Shown piece by piece: positions 24,910 to 32,330 of a stretch of DNA of 64,000 nt; positions within the stretch are counted from its first letter, which is position 1; every line of letters starts with the position of its first letter. The position numbers and the translations under genes are program-made. The notes below the pieces were generated by a model. The model had not been told where the DNA came from. It searched no databases and saw only the letters and a list, made by a program, of their open reading frames with translations. The DNA is from Brevundimonas sp. UBA6550. GTDB taxonomy: Bacteria > Pseudomonadota > Alphaproteobacteria > Caulobacterales > Caulobacteraceae. The stretch lies in contig NZ_DJKE01000006.1 in assembly GCF_002434505.1 (NCBI RefSeq), positions 217,149 to 281,148 on the forward strand, written 5' to 3'.

Positions 24910-25661
24910 AGCCGGTCAAACCCCGAAAACCCGCCGCCAAAGCGACCGCCAGACGCCCTGCGGTCATGACCGGCGCCTCCATTCCCATCCTGCGCTGGCC
25001 GCCCGACGAGGATCGGGTGGAGGAAATCTTCGAGCGCCTGTCCGGCGTCATGCCCGACCCCAGGACCGAGCTGAACTTCTCCAACCCCTATACGCTGGTG
25101 GTCGCCGTCGCCCTGTCGGCCCAGGCCACCGACGTCTCGGTCAACAAGGCGACCGACCGCCTGTTCCAGGTCGCCGACACGCCCGAAAAGATGCTGGCCC
25201 TGGGCGAAGAGGGGTTGATCCCCTACATCGCCTCCATCGGCCTTTATCGCGGCAAGGCCCGGAACGTCATCGCGCTGAGCCGCATCGTGCTGGAGCAGCA
25301 CGGCGGCCAGGTTCCCCTGAACCGCGCCGAACTTCAGGCCCTGCCCGGCGTGGGGCGAAAGACCGCCTCGGTGGTGCTGAACGAACTGGGGATCGAGGCG
25401 GCCATCGCCGTCGACACCCACGTTTTTCGAGTCTCCCACCGGCTGGGGCTGGCCAATGCTGGAACGCCGGACAAGGTGGAGGCCCAGCTGTTCAAGGTGG
25501 TGCCGGAGGACTGGCTGCCCAAGGCGCACCACTGGCTGATCCTGCACGGCCGCTACACCTGCACGGCGCGAAAACCCAAATGCCTGTCGTGCGTGATCGC
25601 CGACCTGTGTCCGTCGCGGGCGGGGCTTATGGCGTCGGGGGAAGCCGCTCCGTCGCCCTGA
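24906..25661 (+). CDS. nth: Endonuclease III (DNA glycosylase/AP lyase)
   Basis: A 251-residue base-excision repair enzyme removing oxidised pyrimidines. The helix-hairpin-helix LPGVGRKTA carries catalytic Lys152, and Asp170 is in AVDTHVFRV. The C-terminal cysteines have the C-x6-C-x2-C-x5-C spacing of the [4Fe-4S] loop (CTARKPKCLSC then C). About 30 basic and Pro/Ala-rich residues extend the N-terminus from a GTG start, while the ATG at residue 21 is an alternative. Its last 35 nt overlap the convergent marR gene. Confidence 0.93.
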   Translation: MKPVKPRKPAAKATARRPAVMTGASIPILRWPPDEDRVEEIFERLSGVMPDPRTELNFSNPYTLVVAVALSAQATDVSVNKATDRLFQVADTPEKMLALGEEGLIPYIASIGLYRGKARNVIALSRIVLEQHGGQVPLNRAELQALPGVGRKTASVVLNELGIEAAIAVDTHVFRVSHRLGLANAGTPDKVEAQLFKVVPEDWLPKAHHWLILHGRYTCTARKPKCLSCVIADLCPSRAGLMASGEAAPSP

Positions 25662-26115
25662 AGGCGTCCGGCCCTTTCACCAGCCTGTCGGATAGGGCGT
25701 TCAGCACCCGAAGGGCGGCGGCCATGTCGGCCTCCGACACGTCCTGGAACATCCGCTGGCGCATGGCCGAGGCATGGACCTCGAAATCCTTCACGGCCTG
25801 ATGGCCGGCCGGCTCCATCGCGATCAGCCACGACCGGTCGTCGCCCACCATGCGGCGACGGCTGACCATCCCGTCGCGCTCCAGCCGTTGAACCAGCCGG
25901 GTCAAGGAGGCGCCCGACAGCTCCATCCGCTCGCACAGCTCCGACAGCGTCAGACCCTTGGGATGGTCCGCCAGGAAATAGAGCACGATGGTCGGCGCGC
26001 CGGTATGGCCGCTATCGCGAAACAAATCCGCGACCCGCAGTTTCCAGCGTTTCGCCGTCACCATGATCTGCATGGCGACCTGCAGCTGCAGCGTTTCTCG
26101 CGCAGTGGCGGACAA
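25627..26115 (-). CDS. MarR-family transcriptional regulator
   Basis: A 162-residue MarR protein: helices at the start, then the winged helix-turn-helix (LTLSELCERMELSGASLTRLVQRLERDGMV, abbreviated here by its ends LTLSELCER and LERDGMV) and the wing RRRMVGDDRSW near residue 85. It is convergent with nth, overlapping it by 35 nt, and divergent from the chemoreceptor gene. The effector and target are unknown. Confidence 0.85.
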   Translation of the reverse strand: MSATARETLQLQVAMQIMVTAKRWKLRVADLFRDSGHTGAPTIVLYFLADHPKGLTLSELCERMELSGASLTRLVQRLERDGMVSRRRMVGDDRSWLIAMEPAGHQAVKDFEVHASAMRQRMFQDVSEADMAAALRVLNALSDRLVKGPDAFRATERLPPTP

Positions 26116-26274
26116 GCGGAACCTCCTGGCGATCAGGGTTTGAGGCAGGATTGCACGGCAAACGCGAACGACGAATCGCCAGGGTTGAGCCTTAGCTTGC
26201 TAACCATGAAATCACGGCTTTTAAACCGTCGTCGTGCGATTCCTGTTCCTGGTTTCGTCTTGAAAGTCCTGCAC

Positions 26275-27762
26275 ATGCGCCTGTTTCGAAAACGCGAGGA
26301 GGACAATGGCCTCGCAGAACTGCGCAGCATGGTCGCCGCCATCGACCGCTCCCAGGCGGTGATCCAGTTCGATCTGGACGGCACGGTCCGCGAGGCGAAC
26401 GCCAACTTCCTGTCCGTCCTGGGCTATGAACTGGACGACATCGTCGGGCGTCACCACCGGATGTTCGTCGACCCCGCAGAGGTCGACGGCCCGGCCTACG
26501 CCGACTTCTGGCGACGGCTGAATGCGGGCGAGTTCATCACCGACAAGTTCGTCCGCTATGGCCGCAACGGCCGCCGCGTCGTGATCGAGGCCAGCTACAA
26601 TCCCGTCTTCGACGCGACCGGCCGCGCCTACAAGGTGGTCAAGTTCGCCGTCGACGTGACCGCCGTGGAGGAGGAGCGCGAGCGGCGCCTGCAGGCGGAG
26701 CGCCAGGCGGCGGCCATCCAGACCGCCGTGGTCCAGGGCACCGCGCGGGGCCTGTCGGCCATGGCCGCCGGCGACCTGGCCTATCGGATTCAAGAGGACT
26801 TTCCCGGCGACTACGCCGCCCTGCGCGACAACTTCAACGCGGCCATGGCGGCGCTGGACGAGGCGGTCGGCGTGATCGGGATCAACGCCGTGGCCATGCA
26901 GTCCGGCGCCCATGAGATCAGCAGCGCCGCCGACGACCTGTCGCGCCGCACCGAACGCCAGGCCGCCAGCCTGGAACAGACCGCCGCCGCCCTGGACCAG
27001 ATCACCGCCACCGTGCGCAGGACCGCCGAGAACGCCCAGGCGGCGGACAGCGTCGTCGGCCAGGGCCGCAGCCAGGCCGAGGTCGGCGCCACGGTGGTTC
27101 GGCGCGCCGTCGCCGCCATGGGCGAGATCGAACACTCCTCGGGCCAGATCAATCAGATCATCGGGGTGATCGACGAGATCGCGTTCCAGACCAATCTTCT
27201 GGCCCTGAACGCCGGGGTCGAGGCCGCGCGCGCCGGCGAGGCGGGTCGTGGATTCGCCGTCGTGGCCTCAGAGGTCCGCGCCCTGGCCCAGCGTTCGGCC
27301 GAGGCCGCAAAGGAGATCAAGACCCTGATCTCGTCCAGCGCCGGCCAGGTCAAACAGGGCGTGGACCTGGTGCGGCAGTCGGGCGAGGTTCTGACCGGCA
27401 TCGCCGACCGTATCGCCGAGGTCACCACCCTGATGGCCGAGGTGCGCGCCTCCACCCAGGAGCAGTCGGTCGGCCTGGCCGAGGTCAACACCGCCGTCAA
27501 CGAGATGGACCAGGTCACTCAGCAGAACGCCGCCATGGTCGAACAGTCGACCGCAGCCAGCCTCAATCTGACGCGAGAAGCGGCCGAACTGGCGGCCCTG
27601 GTCGGCCGGTTCACCGTCAGCGCCGGCGCCGGTCCCGCCCCCGCGCATGGGTCGCCGGTCCATCAGGCCCAGGCCCGCATCGAAACCTTCGCGCGCGATC
27701 ATGCCGCGCCGACACGGCCCCGACGGGTCGCGGGCGGCGGGGGCGAATGGGCGGCCTTCTGA
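26275..27762 (+). CDS. Soluble PAS-containing methyl-accepting chemotaxis protein
   Basis: A 495-residue chemoreceptor without any transmembrane helix. A PAS domain spans residues about 15-130 (FDLDGTVREANANFLSVLGY), a HAMP-like segment follows (SAMAAGDLAYRIQEDF), then the kinase-control hairpin with tip motif EIAFQTNLLALNAGVEAARA. The C-terminus EWAAF fits the xWxxF pentapeptide that tethers CheR/CheB. It would sense an internal redox or ligand signal and control CheA. I use the ATG at 26275; one 23 codons upstream (26206) is possible. Confidence 0.88.
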   Translation: MRLFRKREEDNGLAELRSMVAAIDRSQAVIQFDLDGTVREANANFLSVLGYELDDIVGRHHRMFVDPAEVDGPAYADFWRRLNAGEFITDKFVRYGRNGRRVVIEASYNPVFDATGRAYKVVKFAVDVTAVEEERERRLQAERQAAAIQTAVVQGTARGLSAMAAGDLAYRIQEDFPGDYAALRDNFNAAMAALDEAVGVIGINAVAMQSGAHEISSAADDLSRRTERQAASLEQTAAALDQITATVRRTAENAQAADSVVGQGRSQAEVGATVVRRAVAAMGEIEHSSGQINQIIGVIDEIAFQTNLLALNAGVEAARAGEAGRGFAVVASEVRALAQRSAEAAKEIKTLISSSAGQVKQGVDLVRQSGEVLTGIADRIAEVTTLMAEVRASTQEQSVGLAEVNTAVNEMDQVTQQNAAMVEQSTAASLNLTREAAELAALVGRFTVSAGAGPAPAHGSPVHQAQARIETFARDHAAPTRPRRVAGGGGEWAAF

Positions 27763-27778
27763 CCGGGGCCGTTCGCGC

Positions 27779-28651
27779 TCAGCCGCCCAATCGTCGGCCC
27801 ACGGCGGCGGCGAAGCCCGCGCCGTTCGCCGGGTCGTGGTCCAGATAGAAGTCCGGCTCGATCAGTTCGGCCTCCATCAGCACCCAGCGTCCGGCGTCGT
27901 CGCGGGCCAGGTCGATGCGGGCGTCGAGCAGCGGTTCGTCGATGGCCGCCAGCACCTGCTGCGCCAGGGCCATGGCCTCGGCGTCCGGCGTCACGGTCCG
28001 ATAGAGGCCGCCGAACTGCATCTGGATGCGGAAGTCGCCCGGCACGGGGCGTTTGTTCACCGCATGGCTGAACCGGCCGCCGAAGAACAGCAGCGAGGTC
28101 TCGCCCTCCGTCTCGATGGACTTCAGATACGGCTGGATCATCGCCGCCCCCTCCGGCGCCTCGGTCAGGGCCTCGCCAGGCGACAACCGCAGGGTGCGGA
28201 ATGCGCCCGCCGACACCGTCGGCTTGACGATCAGGACCGGCGCGCCCGTCTCGGCGAAGGCGGCGTCCACCTGATCCCGGGTCACGCCGTCGGTCCAGCG
28301 CGTCGGAGGGATCGGCACGCCCTTGTCCGCCAGCCGCGTCAGATAGGTCTTGTCCGAGTTCCAGCGCAGCACCTCGGCCGGATTGTCCATCGGCAGGCCC
28401 GCGCGGGTCCAGGTCTCGCATCCCGCCAGCCAGCGGTCGTGATCGCGATGATAGCCCCAGGCGATGACCGGCAGGATCAGATCATGGTCCGTCAGCCCCG
28501 AGGCGTCCTCCACATGATCGGTCCAGGGCGTGGCGACCACCTGCGCCCCGGTGGTCTCCAGCGTCGCCTTCAGCCGCGCCAGCACCTCGGGCCAGCGCCC
28601 GATGTAGGAGCGGTCGGACGGATCGGGGGTCAGCACGGCGATCTGGGTCAT
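27779..28651 (-). CDS. ATP-grasp domain protein
   Basis: A 290-residue protein of the RimK/glutathione-synthetase-like ATP-grasp group. ATP-binding elements are visible as VLIVKPTVSAGAF near residue 142, a Gly-containing loop, and the metal-binding ARIDLARDDAGRWVLMEAE near 255. Such enzymes ligate a carboxylate to an amine using ATP. No partner gene suggests the substrate. It is convergent with the chemoreceptor (16-nt gap). Confidence 0.8.
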   Translation of the reverse strand: MTQIAVLTPDPSDRSYIGRWPEVLARLKATLETTGAQVVATPWTDHVEDASGLTDHDLILPVIAWGYHRDHDRWLAGCETWTRAGLPMDNPAEVLRWNSDKTYLTRLADKGVPIPPTRWTDGVTRDQVDAAFAETGAPVLIVKPTVSAGAFRTLRLSPGEALTEAPEGAAMIQPYLKSIETEGETSLLFFGGRFSHAVNKRPVPGDFRIQMQFGGLYRTVTPDAEAMALAQQVLAAIDEPLLDARIDLARDDAGRWVLMEAELIEPDFYLDHDPANGAGFAAAVGRRLGG

Positions 28652-28743
28652 GCGCTCCTCATATCGAAGCCGGAACGGGCATATAAGGGCTTCCTTATAT
28701 GATTTCGGGTGACGCGCGGTCTTCCAGCGGCTAAGGCGCGATC

Positions 28744-29760
28744 ATGACCCAGAACACCGCCCAATACGACGTCTGCGCCGTCGGCAACGCCATCGTCGAC
28801 GTCCTCAGCCCCTGCGACGCCGCCTTCCTGGCCGCCCAGGACCTGGCGCCAAACTCCATGCAGCTGGTCGACGCTGAACGCAGCGCCGCCCTGTACGACG
28901 CCATGGCGCCGGGCGTGGAGGCTTCGGGCGGGTCGGCCGGCAACACGGTCGCGGGCGTCGGCGCGTTCAGCGGTCGCGCGGCCTATATCGGTAAGGTCGC
29001 CGACGACACCCTGGGCCAGGTCTTCACCCACGACATCCGCGCGGCGGGCGTGCATTTCGACACCCCGGTCCTCACCGGCGGCGCCGACCAGGGCTTTGGC
29101 ACCGGCCGCTGCCTGATCAACGTCCTGTCGGACGGCGCGCGCACCATGGCCACCTTCCTGGGCGCCGCGAACCAGCTCTACGCCGACGACATCGACGAGG
29201 CCCTGATCGCCGCCAGCCAGATCGTCTATCTGGAAGGCTATCTGTTCGACCCGGCCCCGGCCCGCGCCGCCTTCGAACGCGCCGCCGCCGCCGCGCACCA
29301 GGCGGGCCGCAAGGTCGCCATCACCCTGTCGGACACCTTCGTCGTCGCCCGTTGGCGCGCCGAACTGCTGGACTTCATCACCCAGTCCGCCGACATCGTC
29401 CTGGCCAACGAGGCCGAACTGGGCGCCCTGTTCGAGACGGACGACTTCGACGCCGCCGCCGCCCAGCTGGCCGCCATCGTCGAGATCGCCGCCGTCACGC
29501 GCGGCGAACACGGCTCGGTCGTGATCAAGGGCGACCAGCGCGTCGTCGTCGCCGCCTATCCGGTCGCCAAGGTCATCGACACCACCGGCGCCGGCGACCA
29601 GTACGCCGCCGGCTTCCTGCTGGGCGTCGCGCGCGACCTGCCGCTGGAAGACGCCGCAAAGCTGGGCTCCCTCGCCGCCTGCGAAGTCATCGCCCACTGG
29701 GGCCCGCGCCCGATGGTGAAACTGTCCGATCTGGCGGCCGAACACGGGCTGAAGATCTAA
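28744..29760 (+). CDS. Adenosine kinase / PfkB-family sugar kinase
   Basis: A 338-residue ribokinase-like enzyme close to the alphaproteobacterial adenosine kinases. The N-terminal motif AVGNAIVDVLSPC, the substrate loop GGSAGNTVAGVGAF near residue 60, and the catalytic DTTGAGDQYAAGF near 280 are all present. It would phosphorylate adenosine to AMP in purine salvage, though other nucleoside or sugar substrates cannot be excluded. Followed at 10 nt by repeat E. Confidence 0.85.
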   Translation: MTQNTAQYDVCAVGNAIVDVLSPCDAAFLAAQDLAPNSMQLVDAERSAALYDAMAPGVEASGGSAGNTVAGVGAFSGRAAYIGKVADDTLGQVFTHDIRAAGVHFDTPVLTGGADQGFGTGRCLINVLSDGARTMATFLGAANQLYADDIDEALIAASQIVYLEGYLFDPAPARAAFERAAAAAHQAGRKVAITLSDTFVVARWRAELLDFITQSADIVLANEAELGALFETDDFDAAAAQLAAIVEIAAVTRGEHGSVVIKGDQRVVVAAYPVAKVIDTTGAGDQYAAGFLLGVARDLPLEDAAKLGSLAACEVIAHWGPRPMVKLSDLAAEHGLKI

Positions 29761-29770
29761 GACGCTCAGT

Positions 29771-29912
29771 CTCCTCCCCATCTCATGGGGAGGTGGCTCG
29801 GAGCGCAGCGGAGAGACGGAGGGGCTCTTACCGCATCGCCAGCGTCTGTGGGACTTAAAGAGCCCCTCCACCACGCTGCGCGCGGTCCCCCTCCCCACAA
29901 AGTGGGGAGGAG
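29771..29912. repeat. Paired inverted repeat E (CTCC...GGAG family)
   Basis: Arms 29771-29829 and 29858-29912 are inverted copies. Each has a hairpin CTCCTCCCC..GGGGAGG, then GGTGG, a GC-rich middle and GGAGGGGCTCTT at the inner end. It lies exactly between convergent genes, 10 nt from each stop codon. Confidence 0.85.
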
Positions 29913-29922
29913 ACGCACGGCG

Positions 29923-31053
29923 TCAACTCTTCCACCTCAGCGTCGTGGGCTGGATCGGGTTCACGAACGGCCGACCCTCGGCGCGGCTCCTGGACCATTC
30001 CCGCTTCAGCTGCTGGTACCATTTCGCCTGTTTGTCGGCGTCGTCGATCCAGATCAGGGCGGGGTCGTAGCGCAGGCCCTCGTTCTGCAGGTTCACCATG
30101 CCGCCGTCCTGTTTCAGGAAGGCGACCACCCCCATCCGCAGGAAGGGTTTGGCGATGTCGAACACCCAGTGGTCGGACCAGAAGATCTGGGTGATGCGGG
30201 TCCTGGTTTCCGTGATCGGGGTCAGGCAGGTCAGAGCCAGCACCTGTTTTTCGCCCACCTGAATATGCTCCCAGCGATAGCCGGGCAGGCGGAAGGTGAT
30301 CTCGGTCGCGGGCGCGCCGCCCAGGATCTTGTAGAGGCGGCTGTTCGACGACGGCGCATGGCGCACCGTGGCCCAGCCGAACTCGGTCGGGGCGAAGGCC
30401 TTGGCCTTTTCGTGCATCGAATGTTCGGATCGCCACCACCATTGCTGGTGGACGTAGGGGCCATGGGCGGGGTCCATCAGGCCGACGACCGCGTGGTCGA
30501 TGTGGCTGTCGAAATTCATCGCCTCGACCAGCTTGGCCTCGCCCCCGACCACGCCGGGAAAGACCGGCGGTTCGTGGTCCGGCTCCATCGGATTGCGGGT
30601 GTCCGACGCCATCCAGACGAAGACGATCCCCTGGCTTTCGCGCACCGGATAGGACCGCACGCGGATACGGTTCGCCTCGAACGCCTGGTCCTCGACCAGG
30701 GACGGGATGGCGGCGCAGACCCCGTCGGGCCGAAAGCGCCAGCCGTGATAGGGGCATTCGACCGTCTCGCCCTCGCCCGGCTTGTCGACCATCCGACCCG
30801 CCGACAGGGGCGCCGCGCGGTGAGGGCAGATGTCGCGCATCGCATAGACCTGGCCCGCCTTGGTGCGTCCGATCAGCACCGGCTCGCCCATGATCTCGTG
30901 CCGTTTCAGGCTGGCGGGCGCGACGTCGCGGCCCAGGGCGACGAAATACCAGGCGTCGGTGACGAACCCCTTGCCGAACGGCTGCGCGCCCGCCTTGGAC
31001 GGGGCGGCTTCGGCTTGCGGGGGCTGGACGGGAGGGGGCGCGGCGGGCTTCAT
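29923..31053 (-). CDS. Rieske non-heme iron oxygenase, large subunit type
   Basis: A 376-residue oxygenase of the aromatic ring-hydroxylating family. The Rieske [2Fe-2S] ligands are Cys76/His78 (CPHRAAP) and Cys100/His103 (CPYHGW). The mononuclear iron site lies around NFDSHIDHAVVGLMDPAHG near residue 190. No ferredoxin or reductase partner is adjacent, so electrons must come from elsewhere. The N-terminus has about 25 Pro/Ala-rich residues. The substrate is unknown. Confidence 0.85.
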   Translation of the reverse strand: MKPAAPPPVQPPQAEAAPSKAGAQPFGKGFVTDAWYFVALGRDVAPASLKRHEIMGEPVLIGRTKAGQVYAMRDICPHRAAPLSAGRMVDKPGEGETVECPYHGWRFRPDGVCAAIPSLVEDQAFEANRIRVRSYPVRESQGIVFVWMASDTRNPMEPDHEPPVFPGVVGGEAKLVEAMNFDSHIDHAVVGLMDPAHGPYVHQQWWWRSEHSMHEKAKAFAPTEFGWATVRHAPSSNSRLYKILGGAPATEITFRLPGYRWEHIQVGEKQVLALTCLTPITETRTRITQIFWSDHWVFDIAKPFLRMGVVAFLKQDGGMVNLQNEGLRYDPALIWIDDADKQAKWYQQLKREWSRSRAEGRPFVNPIQPTTLRWKS

Positions 31054-31097
31054 GGCGTCTGTCTAACAGAGGGCTGCGTCTTCTGTCTCAGGCAACA

Positions 31098-31113
31098 TGT
31101 AGAGTGCTTTACA
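31098..31113. promoter_or_regulatory. TGTA/TACA inverted repeat upstream of the hydrolase gene
   Basis: The 16-nt site TGTAGAGTGCTTTACA lies 49 nt before the secreted hydrolase start. Its reverse strand begins TGTAAA, as does the promoter of the HTH/membrane triad at 49500. It may be a regulator site; the resemblance is short. Confidence 0.35.
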
Positions 31114-31161
31114 CAACAAAGTAAGAGCGCCATAAGGGGTGTCTCAAAGGGGAGCTACACC

Positions 31162-32121
31162 ATGTCCGTCGCTGATCTTCTCGTCCGCGCCGCCGCTGCG
31201 GCCATCATCGTCGCCGCGCCTGCGGCATTCGCTCAGGACGGCCACGGAACCCATGCCGACCAGGGTCATGCGCACGGCGGCCCGCACGCCGCCTTCCAGT
31301 CCGACCGCATCCACGTCCGCGTCGATGGCGACGCCGGCGGCCGCGACATCATCCTTATCCCCGGCCTCAGCTCCTCGCCCGAAGTCTGGCAGGGGACGGT
31401 GGATCATCTGGGCGCCGGCTGGCGCGTCCACCGCATCCACGTCCAGGGCTTCGCCGGCGCCCCGGCCGAGGGCAACGCCCAGGGCGCGACGCCGTCGCCC
31501 GTCGCCGCGCCCGTGGCCGAAGAAATCGCCCGCTATATCCGCGAACAGGGTCTGACCAAGCCGATCGTCGTCGGCCATTCGATGGGCGGGACCATCGGCC
31601 TGATGCTGGCCGCGCGTCACCCCGACGCGGTGGGCAAGCTGATGGTCGTGGACATGGTGCCCTTCATGGGGGCGATGTTCGGCGCGCCGGGCGCCACGGC
31701 CGAAAGCGTCACCCCCGTCGCGGACCAGATCTGGGCCGCCCAGGCCAACAGCCCGCACGCCGCCTACGAAACCCATGCGACCGCGACGATCAACGGCATG
31801 ATCAACACCGAAAGCCGCCGCGCCCAGGCGCTGGAAGACATGCGGAACAGCGATCAGAAGGTCTCGGCCGCCGCCTTCCGCGAACTGATCGTCACCGACC
31901 TGCGTCCCGAACTGTCGAAGATCGCCGCCCCGACCGAGGTGGTGTACGTCAAATTCAACGACCCGCGCATGACGCCCCAGATCACGGACGGCGTCTATCG
32001 GGCCTCGTTCGCCAATCTGAAGAACGTCCAGCTGAAGCGGATCGACGACAGCGCCCACTTCATCATGTTCGACCAGCCCCAGGCCTTCTACGCCGACCTG
32101 GACGCCTTCCTGGCCCAGTGA
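31162..32121 (+). CDS. Secreted alpha/beta hydrolase
   Basis: A 319-residue protein with a clear signal peptide (hydrophobic core about residues 6-20, cleavage after AFA) and then a His-rich stretch (HGTHADQGHAHGGPH) before the hydrolase fold. The nucleophile is Ser140 in GHSMGG, and the catalytic His is in DDSAHFIMF near residue 300. Substrate unknown; ester or lactone cleavage in the periplasm is likely. The His-rich linker could bind metal. An AAGGGGAG ribosome site precedes the ATG. Confidence 0.85.
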   Translation: MSVADLLVRAAAAAIIVAAPAAFAQDGHGTHADQGHAHGGPHAAFQSDRIHVRVDGDAGGRDIILIPGLSSSPEVWQGTVDHLGAGWRVHRIHVQGFAGAPAEGNAQGATPSPVAAPVAEEIARYIREQGLTKPIVVGHSMGGTIGLMLAARHPDAVGKLMVVDMVPFMGAMFGAPGATAESVTPVADQIWAAQANSPHAAYETHATATINGMINTESRRAQALEDMRNSDQKVSAAAFRELIVTDLRPELSKIAAPTEVVYVKFNDPRMTPQITDGVYRASFANLKNVQLKRIDDSAHFIMFDQPQAFYADLDAFLAQ

Positions 32122-32123
32122 GG

Positions 32124-32216
32124 GTGACTGTGACCCATCCGGCGGCGAAACGGATCGTCGGCCTTTATCGGGACAAGGCCGACGACTGGATCCGGGCCCG
32201 GCGCGCCATTCTTTAG
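32124..32216 (+). pseudogene. Probable remnant of a methyltransferase N-terminus
   Basis: Just after the hydrolase stop, a GTG opens 30 codons including AAKRIVGLYRDKADDWIRAR, which resembles the first helix of class I SAM-dependent methyltransferases (typically AR.IVGLYERHA..WD). It ends at a TAG before any SAM-binding motif, and nothing in the following 110 nt continues it. It may be a truncated gene or a small unknown peptide gene; evidence is by eye only. Confidence 0.35.
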
Positions 32217-32330
32217 GCGAAATGGCCGCTCACGATCCCGTGAAGTCGCCGGGACCGTTTCGGCGGTCGTTCATACGCGATACACAGCCGTGAACGAAAA
32301 CCCGCCCAGCGCGGCATCTGAAGGACGGAC

